From: Pelotomaculum schinkii
GTDB taxonomy: Bacteria > Bacillota > Desulfotomaculia > Desulfotomaculales > Pelotomaculaceae
Length of the DNA stretch: 64,000 nucleotides
Direction of reading: 5' to 3'
Assembly: GCF_004369205.1 (NCBI RefSeq)
Contig: NZ_QFGA01000002.1
Coordinates: 434,001-498,000 of the forward strand
The notes below the pieces were generated by a model. It was not told the origin of the DNA. It searched no databases and saw only the letters and a program-made list of their open reading frames with translations. Position numbers and translations under genes: made by a program. The first letter of the stretch is position 1; the number at the start of each line of letters is the position of its first letter. Below, piece after piece: positions 1-9,300 of the stretch.

Positions 1-300
1 AACGGCGTTCAGGAAATACACATTATCCGTTTCCCGTTGCAGGTCAATCACAAGGTAAAATACATTTTCATCGGGGGTGGTGATGGTATAAAACTGCTTG
101 CCGTCCTCGTCGGTGGCGGTATTGACTACCGTGCCGGTTCCGGCAGGGGTAAAGGGATTGGGTTCACTCGTCGCCTCCGGGACAGGAACTTCTGTCACTT
201 CCGGGGCTTCCTCCCCGCCGCTGGCATAGGCCACGGTGGTAAAGCAGAACATCAGAGCAAAAACGGCGCAGAGCGCCGCCAGCTTACGAAATTTTTTCAT
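1..300 (-). CDS. DUF4366 (CD1107-family) ICE protein, C-terminus outside window
   Basis: Partial gene: the first 100 codons are seen and the rest lies before position 1. It starts MKKFRKLAALCAVFALMFC, a clear signal peptide, followed by a Pro/Glu/Thr-rich stretch and then a small domain (DGKQFYTITTPDENVFYLV) typical of the DUF4366 proteins found with conjugation genes. The start overlaps the stop of the DUF4315 gene by ATGA, so the two are translationally coupled. By analogy with CD1107 proteins it is a secreted or membrane-anchored transfer protein; its function is unknown. Confidence 0.8.
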   Translation of the reverse strand, partial: MKKFRKLAALCAVFALMFCFTTVAYASGGEEAPEVTEVPVPEATSEPNPFTPAGTGTVVNTATDEDGKQFYTITTPDENVFYLVIDLQRETDNVYFLNAV

Positions 301-566
301 GCTTCGGTTTCCTCCTTCTCCGTATTGGTGGACTTCGGGCCAAGTTGGCCCGAAGTAAAAGGCGCTCCGTTCTGCTCACGAAGCGCCTTTAAGATGGCCG
401 GGAGGTCTGTCATCGGAATATCCATACCGCGTACCGCCTCCACAATTTCCGTATTTTCAAGCTCGGTTTTCTGCTTTTCCAGTTCCCGCAGCTTGGCCTG
501 AAACTCACTGATTTTTTCCTTAGTTTTATCAATGTCTTTATTGACGCGCTCAATTTTTGCGTTCAA
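297..566 (-). CDS. DUF4315 family small coiled-coil ICE protein
   Basis: About 89 aa. I chose the TTG start (TTG-AAC-GCA) because GGAAGG lies 8 nt upstream. Residues 1-45 form a charged helix (IERVNKDIDKTKEKISEFQ), likely a coiled coil, followed by the DUF4315 motif DLPAILKALREQ. The family is always found next to VirB4 and NlpC/P60 genes in Tn1549-type ICEs; no biochemical role is known. The C-terminus contains the ICE palindrome read in frame as TSGQLGPKS, followed by an acidic tail. Confidence 0.8.
   Translation of the reverse strand: MNAKIERVNKDIDKTKEKISEFQAKLRELEKQKTELENTEIVEAVRGMDIPMTDLPAILKALREQNGAPFTSGQLGPKSTNTEKEETEA
332..356. repeat. ICE palindrome copy 1 (perfect, in frame in DUF4315)
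   Basis: Perfect 12+1+12 palindrome with half-site ACTTCGGGCCAA and central g. Lies inside the 3' end of the DUF4315 gene and is translated as TSGQLGPKS. Confidence 0.95.
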
Positions 567-601
567 AATAGCACCTTCCTTTCTCATGTTGCGTCCGGGT
601 T

Positions 602-2578
602 TTAACCTGATAATCTGCCGAACGCATAAAAGTGTTCCGTCCAATACTTGGTGTCCATCCGGGCATACTGTACGCCGCCGCTGGCACAGTGGAGCATCAT
701 GTTATCGCCCACATAGATGCCGACGTGGGACACTGCCCCGGAGCTGTCATAGGTTCCGGTAAAAAAGATAATGTCGCCGGGCTTGGCTTCGGCAGGGCGG
801 ATCTTTGCGCATTGGTTGAAAATGCCCTGCGCCGTTGTCCGGCTCATGGGATATACGCCGGATTTGTCCAGCACATAGCAGACGAAGCCCGAACAGTCGA
901 AGGATGTGGAGGGGCTGGAGCCGCCCCAAACGTAGGGGTAGCCCAAATACTTCTCGGCCTCCCCGATCAGCGCGGCAAAATCCGGGTCTGCAAGGGCCTC
1001 CGGCGGTACGTCGTAATCGGTGTATTCTCCGGGGTGGGCGTAAATATTGCCCTCAAAGAGCTTGGGGCGGTTGCCTTGGGTTTTCTGATAGACGGCGTAC
1101 CGCGCCTGTTGCTCCGTATCCAGATTCGCGGCGGCAACCGTGCCTAATGACTTGTTTTTTAGGCTGACGTTCAGAATGTAATAGTTGTAAGGAACCTCTA
1201 CGGTATAGGTATCGTGATGGGTATTGCCGTTCTCGTCCGTCCATGTGTCCGTCCGGGTTTCGGTGCGGTAGCGTACCTCCACAGTTCTTGTGACGGTCAG
1301 GGAATATTGCTGACGGAAAAGTGATTGCAATTCAGCCTGTACCTTTTCCGGGGTGTATTCTCCAAACTTGGCGGTCAGGTAGGAGGCCAGTTCAAAGGGG
1401 TCATGCCCGATTTCATCCACGGAATAACGGTATTCGTCATAACCGGGATAGTCGCTTTCTATGCGTGACAGCTTTTCCCGCAAATCCTTTTCCAGCCCGG
1501 TATAGCTTGCTTCCACCGCTTCAATGTCACTGTCCGATGATACATAGGACGTGCCGCCGATAGCGCCGATCAATCCGTTCCCGATGGTGGCAAGAGAGGC
1601 CACGCAGGATTGCAGGATGATAATCAGCAAAAACAGCACCAGCCCGATTAGCAGGATTTTCGGGTTCCGTTTCACAAAGGCCGTAACCGTCCGGGCTATT
1701 TTCTCCGTAAACTTCACCGCTTGCTTACCGTGCTTTGCCGCCTCCCGTGCCTGCTTGGCATATTGCTTTTTCAGCCTCCGCTTTTGCCAGAAGCGGGAAA
1801 CGGGATTGCTCTTTAGCTCCGGGTGCTCCTGTACCATCGTGCGGTACTGAAAATCTGCCTTTGCCCGGATGTCCCGCCGTTCCCATTTTCGGACTTGCCG
1901 GGCAGGGTGGGTACGGACGCGGTGCTTTATAAAGCGGGTCGTACCACGGACAGCCGTTTCCCCGGCAAGCTCCGTTCGGTGCGCGGCCTCTGTCCCTACA
2001 TTTTCACGTTCTACTTCATGGATTTTTCCATGCACATACCGCCATGCCTGAAAACGCGCCGCCCGGCCTGCGGTTTTCACCGGGCCGGGCTTCTTTGGCG
2101 GCTTTTGTGCCGCTAACTTCTCACGGGAGGCGTTCAGCTTTTCCCCGCTTCGTTCCGCGCGAAACTTGGATTGATTCAGCTTTTCAGCGTCCCGCGCCGC
2201 CTTTTTGCCGGACGAACCGGATGCTTTTTCTTCCGAACCGGAGCCGTCCCTATGGGGCGGCGTATCATCGCTTCGCAGACGGTCGGAGGGCCGGGACTGT
2301 TCACTGTACTGGCGGTATTTGCTGTTTGGGGACTTCGGGTCAACATGGCCCGAAGTAGGAGACGCATCAGGAATGTCGGCAGTATCCGGGCTGACAGCCT
2401 TTTTTGCTTCCTCCTGCGAAAAAGACGGTTCCTTTTGTGAGTGGATTTTCTGCGGTTGCTTTTTCTTCTTGGGCCGGGGGGTGGACTTCGGGCCAACTTG
2501 GCCCGAAGTGCCGGGATTATCCTCAAACCGCAAACGGCTGGATGGGCCATGCTCCGGCCTGCGGTTCCCGTCACGCAT
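602..2578 (-). CDS. CD1108-family NlpC/P60 cell-wall peptidase of the conjugation machine
   Basis: 658 aa. The N-terminal 300 residues are very basic and low-complexity (Lys/Arg/Pro/Ala). A membrane helix lies near residues 308-328 (LIGLVLFLLIIIL). The extracellular C-terminal domain from about residue 541 is an NlpC/P60 (C40) peptidase with Cys in FDCSGF (about 562) and His in SHVG (about 618). It should cut peptidoglycan cross-bridges so the transfer channel can pass the wall, like other VirB1/CD1108 hydrolases. The start overlaps the VirB4 stop by 8 nt. Two palindromes are read in frame in the basic region (TSGQVGPKS and TSGHVDPKS), which suggests that region tolerates insertions. Confidence 0.88.
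   Translation of the reverse strand: MRDGNRRPEHGPSSRLRFEDNPGTSGQVGPKSTPRPKKKKQPQKIHSQKEPSFSQEEAKKAVSPDTADIPDASPTSGHVDPKSPNSKYRQYSEQSRPSDRLRSDDTPPHRDGSGSEEKASGSSGKKAARDAEKLNQSKFRAERSGEKLNASREKLAAQKPPKKPGPVKTAGRAARFQAWRYVHGKIHEVERENVGTEAAHRTELAGETAVRGTTRFIKHRVRTHPARQVRKWERRDIRAKADFQYRTMVQEHPELKSNPVSRFWQKRRLKKQYAKQAREAAKHGKQAVKFTEKIARTVTAFVKRNPKILLIGLVLFLLIIILQSCVASLATIGNGLIGAIGGTSYVSSDSDIEAVEASYTGLEKDLREKLSRIESDYPGYDEYRYSVDEIGHDPFELASYLTAKFGEYTPEKVQAELQSLFRQQYSLTVTRTVEVRYRTETRTDTWTDENGNTHHDTYTVEVPYNYYILNVSLKNKSLGTVAAANLDTEQQARYAVYQKTQGNRPKLFEGNIYAHPGEYTDYDVPPEALADPDFAALIGEAEKYLGYPYVWGGSSPSTSFDCSGFVCYVLDKSGVYPMSRTTAQGIFNQCAKIRPAEAKPGDIIFFTGTYDSSGAVSHVGIYVGDNMMLHCASGGVQYARMDTKYWTEHFYAFGRLSG
2332..2356. 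repeat. ICE palindrome copy 2 (variant, in frame in the NlpC/P60 gene)
   Basis: Imperfect copy, with changes only near the centre; the outer 8 bp of each arm are unchanged. Read in frame as TSGHVDPKS. Confidence 0.9.
2485..2509. repeat. ICE palindrome copy 3 (perfect, in frame in the NlpC/P60 gene)
   Basis: Perfect copy, read in frame as TSGQVGPKS about 150 bp from copy 2 in the same basic low-complexity region. Confidence 0.95.
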
Positions 2579-4943
2579 TGGAAGCCTCCTTCGCTATGTC
2601 CTCCGGGCGGGTGGTGAGCAGCCTGTAAATCTCGGTATTCTTCGGAAAGCGGTCAACAAAGGGAATGGTGGTATTCCCGAAGAATAAAAGTCCCTCACCG
2701 GAATTGCTGTGGGCGATATAGGATAGCTGATGTTCGGAGATACCAAGCTGTTTGGCGAGTATGGCCCGGTCGCCCTGCGCCTGTGAAAGCAGGATCATAA
2801 AATCACTGTTTTCAAGGATATTTTCTATCTCCCGGCTGGCTAAAAGGTCTTTCACATTCTGTGTAAGTGCGCTCGGTACACAGCCTTTCTTACGAAGCAT
2901 CTTCCAGACACGGACGAAATAACCCGCGCTCAATGCGTCTTGCAGGAGGATATGAAATTCATCGAAAAAGCACCAGGTCGCAAGCCCTGCGGCAAAGTTG
3001 GTATTGACCGCCTGTATCACAAGCTCGTTGGTGATGTGCATAGCGATTTTACGCAGATTTTCCCCCATGCCCTTTAGCACGATGCACACCACGCGCTTAT
3101 CAAGGCTTACATTGGTATGATGGTTAAAGAGGTTTAGGGAGCCGGTGCAGTAAAGCTCCAGTGCGGTTGCTACCCGTCTGGCTTCCGGCTCCATCTGTTT
3201 GCAAAGAGTTTCGTACAGGTCTTGCAGAAGCGGTATTTTCCCATCCCCGATGCCAAGGGCAAGCTCCCGGTACACCAGACGCACACAGCGGTCAATGACC
3301 GTTTTTTCAATGGGTTGCAAGCCGTCCTTACCGCCTAAAATCAGTTCGCACAGGGACAACAGAAAATCCGCTTTCATGGAAAGGGGGCTGTCCTCGTCTG
3401 CCATGCTCATTTGAATATCCATCGGATTGATGTAATTTCCAAGAGGGCTGTCAGGGGAAATGTCAATGACCTGTCCCCCAAGCCGCTTCACCAGCGGGGC
3501 ATATTCGCCCATCGGGTCTACAATGATAATCCGGTCTTTGGTGGTGAGGAAAACGTTAATCAGCTCCCGTTTGGCGGCAAAGCTCTTGCCGGAGCCGGTG
3601 GAGCCAAGATACAGGCCGTTGGCGGATTTCAGTTTTTTGCGGTCTGCCATGATAACGTTGTGGGAAAGGGCGTTCATACCGTAATACAGCGCTTGCCCGC
3701 CCATGCGAAGCTCCTGCGTCATAAAGGGAACAAAAATTGCCGTGGAGCTTGTAGTCATGCCGCGCTGTATCTCAATGGCGTTATCGCCAAGAATCAGGCT
3801 CGACAGATACCCTTGCTCCTGCTGAAAATCCAACCTTTTGAGAAAACAGTTGTATTTCTGTGTAATGCCCGATACGGTGAAAATATCATTTTCAAGCTGC
3901 TGCTTTGTCGGGGCCGTATTCACCACAAGGAAGGTAAGCAGAAACATCCGCTCGTTGCGGCTCTGCAAATCCGCTAAAAGCGCCGCCGCGTCCTTACCGT
4001 AGGTGAGAAGGTCGGGCGGCAAAATGTCAATGTCATACCCGGAGCGCGCCGCCTTTTTCTGTTCGTCCACCTTCATGCGCTCAATGTCTGTCAGCTTTGC
4101 CTTGACCGTTTTCACCGCTTTGGTCTGATCAACGGTCTGCACATGCAGGGTGATGGTCATTTCCGCGTCTACCTCCAACAGCTCCGTAAGGAGCTTGTCG
4201 GAAAGCTCGGAGGCCATGATTTGCATGTAGGAAGCCGCGCCCCATGTGGTTCCCACACGAAAGGCGCGGCTTTGCTGAAAGTCAAAGGACGTGGGAGCGA
4301 TAAAATCCTTTGTCCCCATGCCCGTTTTCGGAATCATATCCCATGAGAAGAAAAACGGCTCCCGGCCTCCGGGGTGTAGCTGGCTGTGCAGCACCTCCAA
4401 GCGTTCCCGTCCATTGAGGGAAGCCGACTGTACGCCAAGCCTTTTGTAGTTTCCGGTCACATCGGCCTCCACACGCTCTAACCGGGGTCTTGCCGTCCCG
4501 ATGCTGTCCGCATGGATGCCGAAGGTAATGTATTTGGAGCGCATAATGCCATTGTTGCTCTTGGCAATCTGATTGGTCAGCATGTCGGTAAATTCGCACC
4601 GAATGCTGTTAAAATCATCGTCCTGCGGGGGAATGTTCACGTTATAGCGGTTTTCCGGGCGGGAACGGTGGTTGATGAAGGAAAGCTGGAACGGCAGGGC
4701 ACTGTCAAAATAATTGAGAAATGCACAGTAGCCGTCAAAAATCGTAGCCTGATCGTCGGTGGAAGCTACGGAATAATTGATGTCCTCGTATTCAATGGTT
4801 TTGGTGTAAAAACCCTCCCGCACCTTGCAGATACCGTCACGGAACATTTCTTTATAGGGAATAGTCTGCTGTGCCGTCTGCGGCCCGCGCTTTTTCTTAC
4901 CGCTTTTGGCGGGAACGGGCGGTTTCTTTTTTGCCTGCTTCAA
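2571..4943 (-). CDS. virB4: VirB4-like conjugative ATPase (CD1110 family)
   Basis: 790 aa cytoplasmic ATPase that powers the type IV secretion channel. Walker A GSTGSGKS is at about residues 447-454 and the Walker B-like FFDEF at about 659-663; the arrangement and length fit VirB4/TraE of Tn1549-type ICEs. TTG start with GGAGG 9 nt upstream; the gene overlaps the end of prgI by 47 nt, the usual prgI-virB4 coupling. The NlpC/P60 gene follows with an 8-nt overlap. No defect is seen. Confidence 0.93.
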   Translation of the reverse strand: MKQAKKKPPVPAKSGKKKRGPQTAQQTIPYKEMFRDGICKVREGFYTKTIEYEDINYSVASTDDQATIFDGYCAFLNYFDSALPFQLSFINHRSRPENRYNVNIPPQDDDFNSIRCEFTDMLTNQIAKSNNGIMRSKYITFGIHADSIGTARPRLERVEADVTGNYKRLGVQSASLNGRERLEVLHSQLHPGGREPFFFSWDMIPKTGMGTKDFIAPTSFDFQQSRAFRVGTTWGAASYMQIMASELSDKLLTELLEVDAEMTITLHVQTVDQTKAVKTVKAKLTDIERMKVDEQKKAARSGYDIDILPPDLLTYGKDAAALLADLQSRNERMFLLTFLVVNTAPTKQQLENDIFTVSGITQKYNCFLKRLDFQQEQGYLSSLILGDNAIEIQRGMTTSSTAIFVPFMTQELRMGGQALYYGMNALSHNVIMADRKKLKSANGLYLGSTGSGKSFAAKRELINVFLTTKDRIIIVDPMGEYAPLVKRLGGQVIDISPDSPLGNYINPMDIQMSMADEDSPLSMKADFLLSLCELILGGKDGLQPIEKTVIDRCVRLVYRELALGIGDGKIPLLQDLYETLCKQMEPEARRVATALELYCTGSLNLFNHHTNVSLDKRVVCIVLKGMGENLRKIAMHITNELVIQAVNTNFAAGLATWCFFDEFHILLQDALSAGYFVRVWKMLRKKGCVPSALTQNVKDLLASREIENILENSDFMILLSQAQGDRAILAKQLGISEHQLSYIAHSNSGEGLLFFGNTTIPFVDRFPKNTEIYRLLTTRPEDIAKEASNA

Positions 4944-5286
4944 GCCGTGTTACCTCCTTTCGGGAATCGCTGAAATAGCTGTAAAGGTTATCTGTCTTGT
5001 ACGGCCTCGTCCGGGGCCATAGTAAGGTGGCACGGACGATATTCCGCACAACCTTTTCAAAGGGAAGCCCGTCACGCTCATACATGGCAATCAGGAAGCA
5101 CGGGAGCATGAGGGCAATCATCAGGAGCATAGCCCCTGTGTTGCCGATAGCGGAACGGGTAAAAAGATAGGCCGGGATACCGACTGCCGCCGCGCCGCCA
5201 AAACAGATAAGCTGACGCTTGGTGAGATTAAACGCTACTTTGGTTTTTATTTTCGATAGATCGTTTGGTACATTCACATAGGCCAT
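4897..5286 (-). CDS. prgI: PrgI family membrane protein of the conjugation machine
   Basis: 129 aa from the ATG of MAYVNVPND, which has a good CCTCC-complement ribosome site just upstream. Two membrane segments (about residues 25-45 and 50-70: LICFGGAAAVGIPAYLF, GAMLLMIALMLPCFLIAM) and the PrgI signature MAYVNVPNDLSKI. PrgI/VirB3-like proteins pair with VirB4 at the membrane. An upstream in-frame extension would read through the palindrome (TSGQVGPKS) but lacks its own ribosome site, so I rejected it. Confidence 0.9.
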   Translation of the reverse strand: MAYVNVPNDLSKIKTKVAFNLTKRQLICFGGAAAVGIPAYLFTRSAIGNTGAMLLMIALMLPCFLIAMYERDGLPFEKVVRNIVRATLLWPRTRPYKTDNLYSYFSDSRKEVTRLEAGKKETARSRQKR

Positions 5287-5309
5287 CTGGCTGAAAACCT
5301 CCTTTCGGG

Positions 5310-5334
5310 ACTTCGGGCCAACTTGGCCCGAAGT
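5310..5334. repeat. ICE palindrome copy 4 (perfect, between MT-A70 and prgI)
   Basis: Perfect copy. Its last base is the first base of the MT-A70 stop codon; the prgI ribosome site lies a few bases beyond the other end. Confidence 0.95.
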
Positions 5335-5906
5335 CAAATCGTAATGCTGTTTGTGATCTCATTTCCCCAAACCTGCCAGCCTTCGGTTTCTTGTCTGGCG
5401 AAAAGCTCCACGCGGGGCAGGTCGCCCATGAGCCGCACAATGCGTTCCCGTGCCTCGTCGGGCTTTTTGCTGTGGGCCTCTATGGGGGAAATGATAAACT
5501 GATGGATGCTTTTATCCCGCCGCTTGGGATGGCCCCGTGTCGCCAGCAGGCAGATTTCCGCATTGCTCCGTGTCCAAAACCCCATACCGTAAAACCACGT
5601 TTTTGCCTTGCGGTTCTGCTTGAGCCATACGAACGCTACTGTTTTGAACCGAAAGCCCCACGCGGAAATGACGCGCAGGGCTTCCGGCAGTTGCGGGAAG
5701 GTTGCCCATAGAAAAAGCGCGCTGTCCTTTGTGGCAAGCTCTGCCACAGGAAGCGCGCATATTTCATCACAGCTCATGGTGGGGTAATGATTTTCGGCTA
5801 CGCCCTGACCGCCTTTGTTGGCGTACCGCCACGGCGGATCGGCGTATATGATGTTGAATTGTTCTCTTGGAATCGTGGTGAAGCCCCCTTTCTGACTTCG
5901 GGCCAA
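5334..5906 (-). CDS. MT-A70 family adenine methyltransferase
   Basis: Up to 190 aa. Catalytic DPPW motif in IIYADPPWRYANKG near the N-terminus; later motifs (FLWATFPQLPEAL, GFRFKTVAFVW, EAHSKKPDE, GWQVWGNE) match the bacterial MT-A70 family that methylates adenine N6, in phage and plasmid cases usually DNA. The start is unclear: the longest frame begins at a TTG inside palindrome 5, and no ATG precedes the conserved core; translation may begin at that TTG or at a rarer codon after AGGGGG. It lies between prepilin peptidase and prgI, so it is co-transcribed with the transfer genes and might protect or mark transferred DNA; that is inference. Confidence 0.85.
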   Translation of the reverse strand: MARSQKGGFTTIPREQFNIIYADPPWRYANKGGQGVAENHYPTMSCDEICALPVAELATKDSALFLWATFPQLPEALRVISAWGFRFKTVAFVWLKQNRKAKTWFYGMGFWTRSNAEICLLATRGHPKRRDKSIHQFIISPIEAHSKKPDEARERIVRLMGDLPRVELFARQETEGWQVWGNEITNSITI

Positions 5907-5919
5907 CTTGGCCCGAAGT
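5895..5919. repeat. ICE palindrome copy 5 (perfect, before MT-A70)
   Basis: Perfect copy between the prepilin peptidase stop and MT-A70. Its right half supplies the only TTG near the MT-A70 start. Confidence 0.95.
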
Positions 5920-5942
5920 GGATTATGTTCTGAAACCCACCC

Positions 5943-6356
5943 TCAACGCAGTACGGCGAAGCAAATCCCCATATAGACAAAAGCGCCGGTACACAGAAAC
6001 ACCGCCAGTGGTACGCTCCGTTGCCGTGTTGCGGCCGCATAGATACAGGCGGGTATCAGGGCAAAAAAGAGAATGAGAGCAAGAGCGTTCAGCCCGAAGC
6101 AGAAGCCCGTTGCCGCCGTCAGCTTAATGTCGCCGCCGCCAATCCCGCCATACCGCACGGCAAGCAGTAACAGGCAGATCCCCGGCAGGAGCAATCCCGC
6201 GATTCGCTCATACAAAGCCGGGGCGGGCAGCAAAAAAGCGGATACAAGCCCGATCAGAACAAGGACAATCCATGTCCAGTCAGGGATAATCCGCTTTTGG
6301 TAATCCATAATCGCCGCCCATAGCAGAGGGACGGCGCATAGTAACGCAATCATCAA
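5943..6356 (-). CDS. Prepilin peptidase (A24 family, TadV/CpaA-like)
   Basis: 137 aa, almost entirely hydrophobic, with four or five membrane helices. Contains the two Asp motifs of aspartyl prepilin peptidases: D in AAIMDYQKRIIPD near residue 18 and GGGDIKL near residue 75. It is the short form without the methylase domain, as in Tad systems. It probably processes the four small pilins, the DUF4320 protein and the TadE-like protein encoded upstream, which all carry a Gly just before a hydrophobic helix. Starts within the last bases of the CARDB gene (4-nt overlap). Confidence 0.9.
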   Translation of the reverse strand: MMIALLCAVPLLWAAIMDYQKRIIPDWTWIVLVLIGLVSAFLLPAPALYERIAGLLLPGICLLLLAVRYGGIGGGDIKLTAATGFCFGLNALALILFFALIPACIYAAATRQRSVPLAVFLCTGAFVYMGICFAVLR

Positions 6357-9300
6357 TTTCCCGTGGTGACATCATCGGAATACATGCTGTCCACCACCCG
6401 GATTTGAAGCTCCCCGTCCGTCAGCCACTTGGAAAGTGTGCCGCCCGGCGTATGGACATCGGTGACAAGTAACTGCACGATGTAGTCCTTATCGTCCGGG
6501 AACCAGACGGGAACGTATTGCTTCCGGTACTTGAAGGGAGATGCGGGATTCTCCCGGAAAACAAATTGGCCGCCCTCCTTGGTTAAGGGAATGGCGGTTT
6601 CATAACGGTATTCGGGCAAATAGACCTCTGCCGTCTGCGGGACGGTGATTAGCTCCGCTTTGTCGTAGTTGGTGTTTACGGTTGCATTGACCTTGATGGA
6701 ATAGCCGTAACCGGATTTTAGGTAGCCTTTTACCTTCGTGTCATAATCCAGAACGGCGCTGACCTTTAGCTCGGCGTAAAACTCACACCATATAAATTGA
6801 CCGTTTTCATAACGCTGTTCCCACCATGTTACCCTGGACTGGTCAGAGCGTTCCGGCGGGTCGGGCAGCTCCCGGCTTTCCTCCGGCTCGGTGTAGGCAA
6901 CATTTTCAATGACTGCCTTTTGGGTGTAGGTGTTGTTGTCGGTGCTTCCCTCGTTATCCAAGGACTGGTCGGGGTTAATAACGGCAATCAGCGTAATGTC
7001 CTTGTCGGCTTGAACATTGGGCGTATCCCATCGAAGGGATACCACGTTCCAAGTGTCCTTTGCCATCACAACCGCGTCTATGCGCTTTTCATAGGACAGT
7101 TCGGGAATCTGGAACAGCACCGTTACATTCTGTCCCGGTGTAAAATCAAGGCTTCCCTGATTGCCTACCTTTACGGTGGTTACAACCGACTGGTTTTCCT
7201 TGTAGCGGTCAGGGGTTATCCGCTGTACGTCCAGATCATAGGGCCTTTCCAGTACCATGATTTCCGCTGAAACCCGGTTGTTGCTCTTATTGGTATCTGT
7301 AAAGCCCTCCGGCGGCGAAACCTCTGCCGTTAGCCGTATGGGAGTGCCTTTTTCTCCTGCGGTAGCGGTCACAAGATAGGCTTTCTTCTCATAGGGGCTG
7401 AAATTGGCGGTAGCAGGGACGGCAGATACCGTCTTGCCGTTGATCGTAACATTCAGGCGCACATCCGAAAGTGCTTTATCGGTGGAATTGGCAAAATATA
7501 CGGTAAAGCTGTATTTCTCCTGTTCATAGACCGTAGGCGGGGAGGACAGGTTTACCCAAACGTCACAGGTGGCGCTTGGCGGAGCTTCGGGGTCGCCGGG
7601 ATCATCCGGTGTGTCGGGGTTATCGGGATTGTCAGGTGTATCAGGATTATCCGGTGTGTCGGGATTGTCCGGGTTGTCGGGGTTATCAGGATTGTCCGGG
7701 TTATCCGGCCTTTCTATGACCGTAATGCTGGAAACGGCGGTATTGTCTGTGGGGTTATCGTCCGTGAAGCCCTCCGGCTCCGTGATATTGGCCCACAGGC
7801 GGTAAACCTCCCCGGCATTGCCAGCCGTGCCGGTAACGGTATAAGACTTGGTTTCCCCTGCTGCAAAGTCCGCTGATGCAGGGATTTGCGTTAAGGTGGT
7901 TTCGTTGTTCTTTCCCTGCAAGGTTACGCCTTTTAACGGCAGGGAGGATTGATTGGTAAAGCTCACGATAAAGCTGTATTCCTCCTGCTCATAGACCGTT
8001 GGCGGGGCGAAAATGCTTACCGACAGATCGCAGTGGGTTGGCAATTCGGTCGGTTCGTCCGGGGGATTGCTTGGATTGTCCGGCGTGTCGGGGTTATCCG
8101 GGGTTGCTTCCGGTTCCGGGTCAACCACCTTGATCACCGCCGTAGCGGTATTGTTGGCAAGGTTACTGTCAATAAAGCCCTCCGGCACTCCGATGTTGGC
8201 CCATAGGCTGATTTCGTCTGCGGGGGTATCCGCAGTACGATTGACGGTATAGGTTTTGCTTTCATTAGCCGAAAAGTCCATGACGGCGGGAATTTCCCCA
8301 ATCGGTATGCCGTCCACCGTCCCTTTTAGGGGTACGTCGTAGGCCGGGCTGTTCCCGCTGTTCATAAACACTACCGTAAAAGAATAATCCGCGCCGCGCT
8401 GGACGGTTGCCGGAGCGCGGATAATCACCGACAGATCGTTTCCGTCCTGTGCCTTAAACTTGAAAAAGAAGTCTGCGGCAGGAATTTGATACTGAATTTT
8501 TTGTGTGATTTGCGTCTGCGTTTTGCTCTCTCCATCGGTAAAGGTGTTCGTTTCCGGGGTATAATCCCATTCCAGCTCCATATACACAAAATTTCTGGAA
8601 AGCGGCAGATCGTCCTTCGTAAAGGTCACAGAGGTAGTCTGATAGGGATAAAGAAGCTCCGGCACTCCCTTGTCCTGTGCGGTCAGGGAGCCGTAAACCT
8701 CCTGCTTGCTTTCGTCACACCATGTCGCTTCCACATCTATTTTGACCGGAGCTTGATAGGATAGCTCCGTATCCCGCATGGTTTCAAAGGCAATCAATGT
8801 TTTTTGCGTCCAGCCGAAGCGGGTAGTCAGTTCTTCAAAGTCGGCGGCGGTGTCATAAGTGCCGTAAATTTGGCCTGTGACGATATTATGGATTTCCACC
8901 ACAAGGCTGCCCTTTAGGGTATAGGTCTTACCGTCGTAGCGGTCAATCCATCCGGCAATGCGTTCCCGCTCATAGTCGGCAACGGTATTTGCGTTCACCA
9001 CATCAATGCGCTGTGGCTCGGAAAAGGATTTCAGCAGGGTATCACCGTCGTAAATATCGGTAATCAGCATTCCGACTGTTCGGTATCGGGTATCATAGGT
9101 CGCTTTGACTTGGAATACCACATTGGATGTGACGGTAAGCACCGCGCCCTGATCGGTCTTTGCGGTAATGGTATAGGGGCCGCATTGCTCCTTGCTGTCT
9201 ACCGTCAGCGTATAATCCGGCGGTATCGTCCGGCTCTGACCGCCGTATTCCAGCGTAATATCCGTGAGCGTTCCGGTTTCGGCTGTCACCCGGATGGGGA

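Noticed and set aside
4897-5337. N-terminally extended PrgI starting in the palindrome (MTSGQVGPKS)
   Set aside because: No ribosome site for the upstream start; MAYVNVPND has a good site and matches family starts.
7590-7712. Possible CRISPR-like repeat array
   Set aside because: Units are about 9 bp, have no spacers and encode an NPD linker inside the CARDB gene.
7569-8252. Plus-strand Gly/Leu/Ser-rich frames
   Set aside because: They are reverse readings of the NPD repeat in the CARDB gene.
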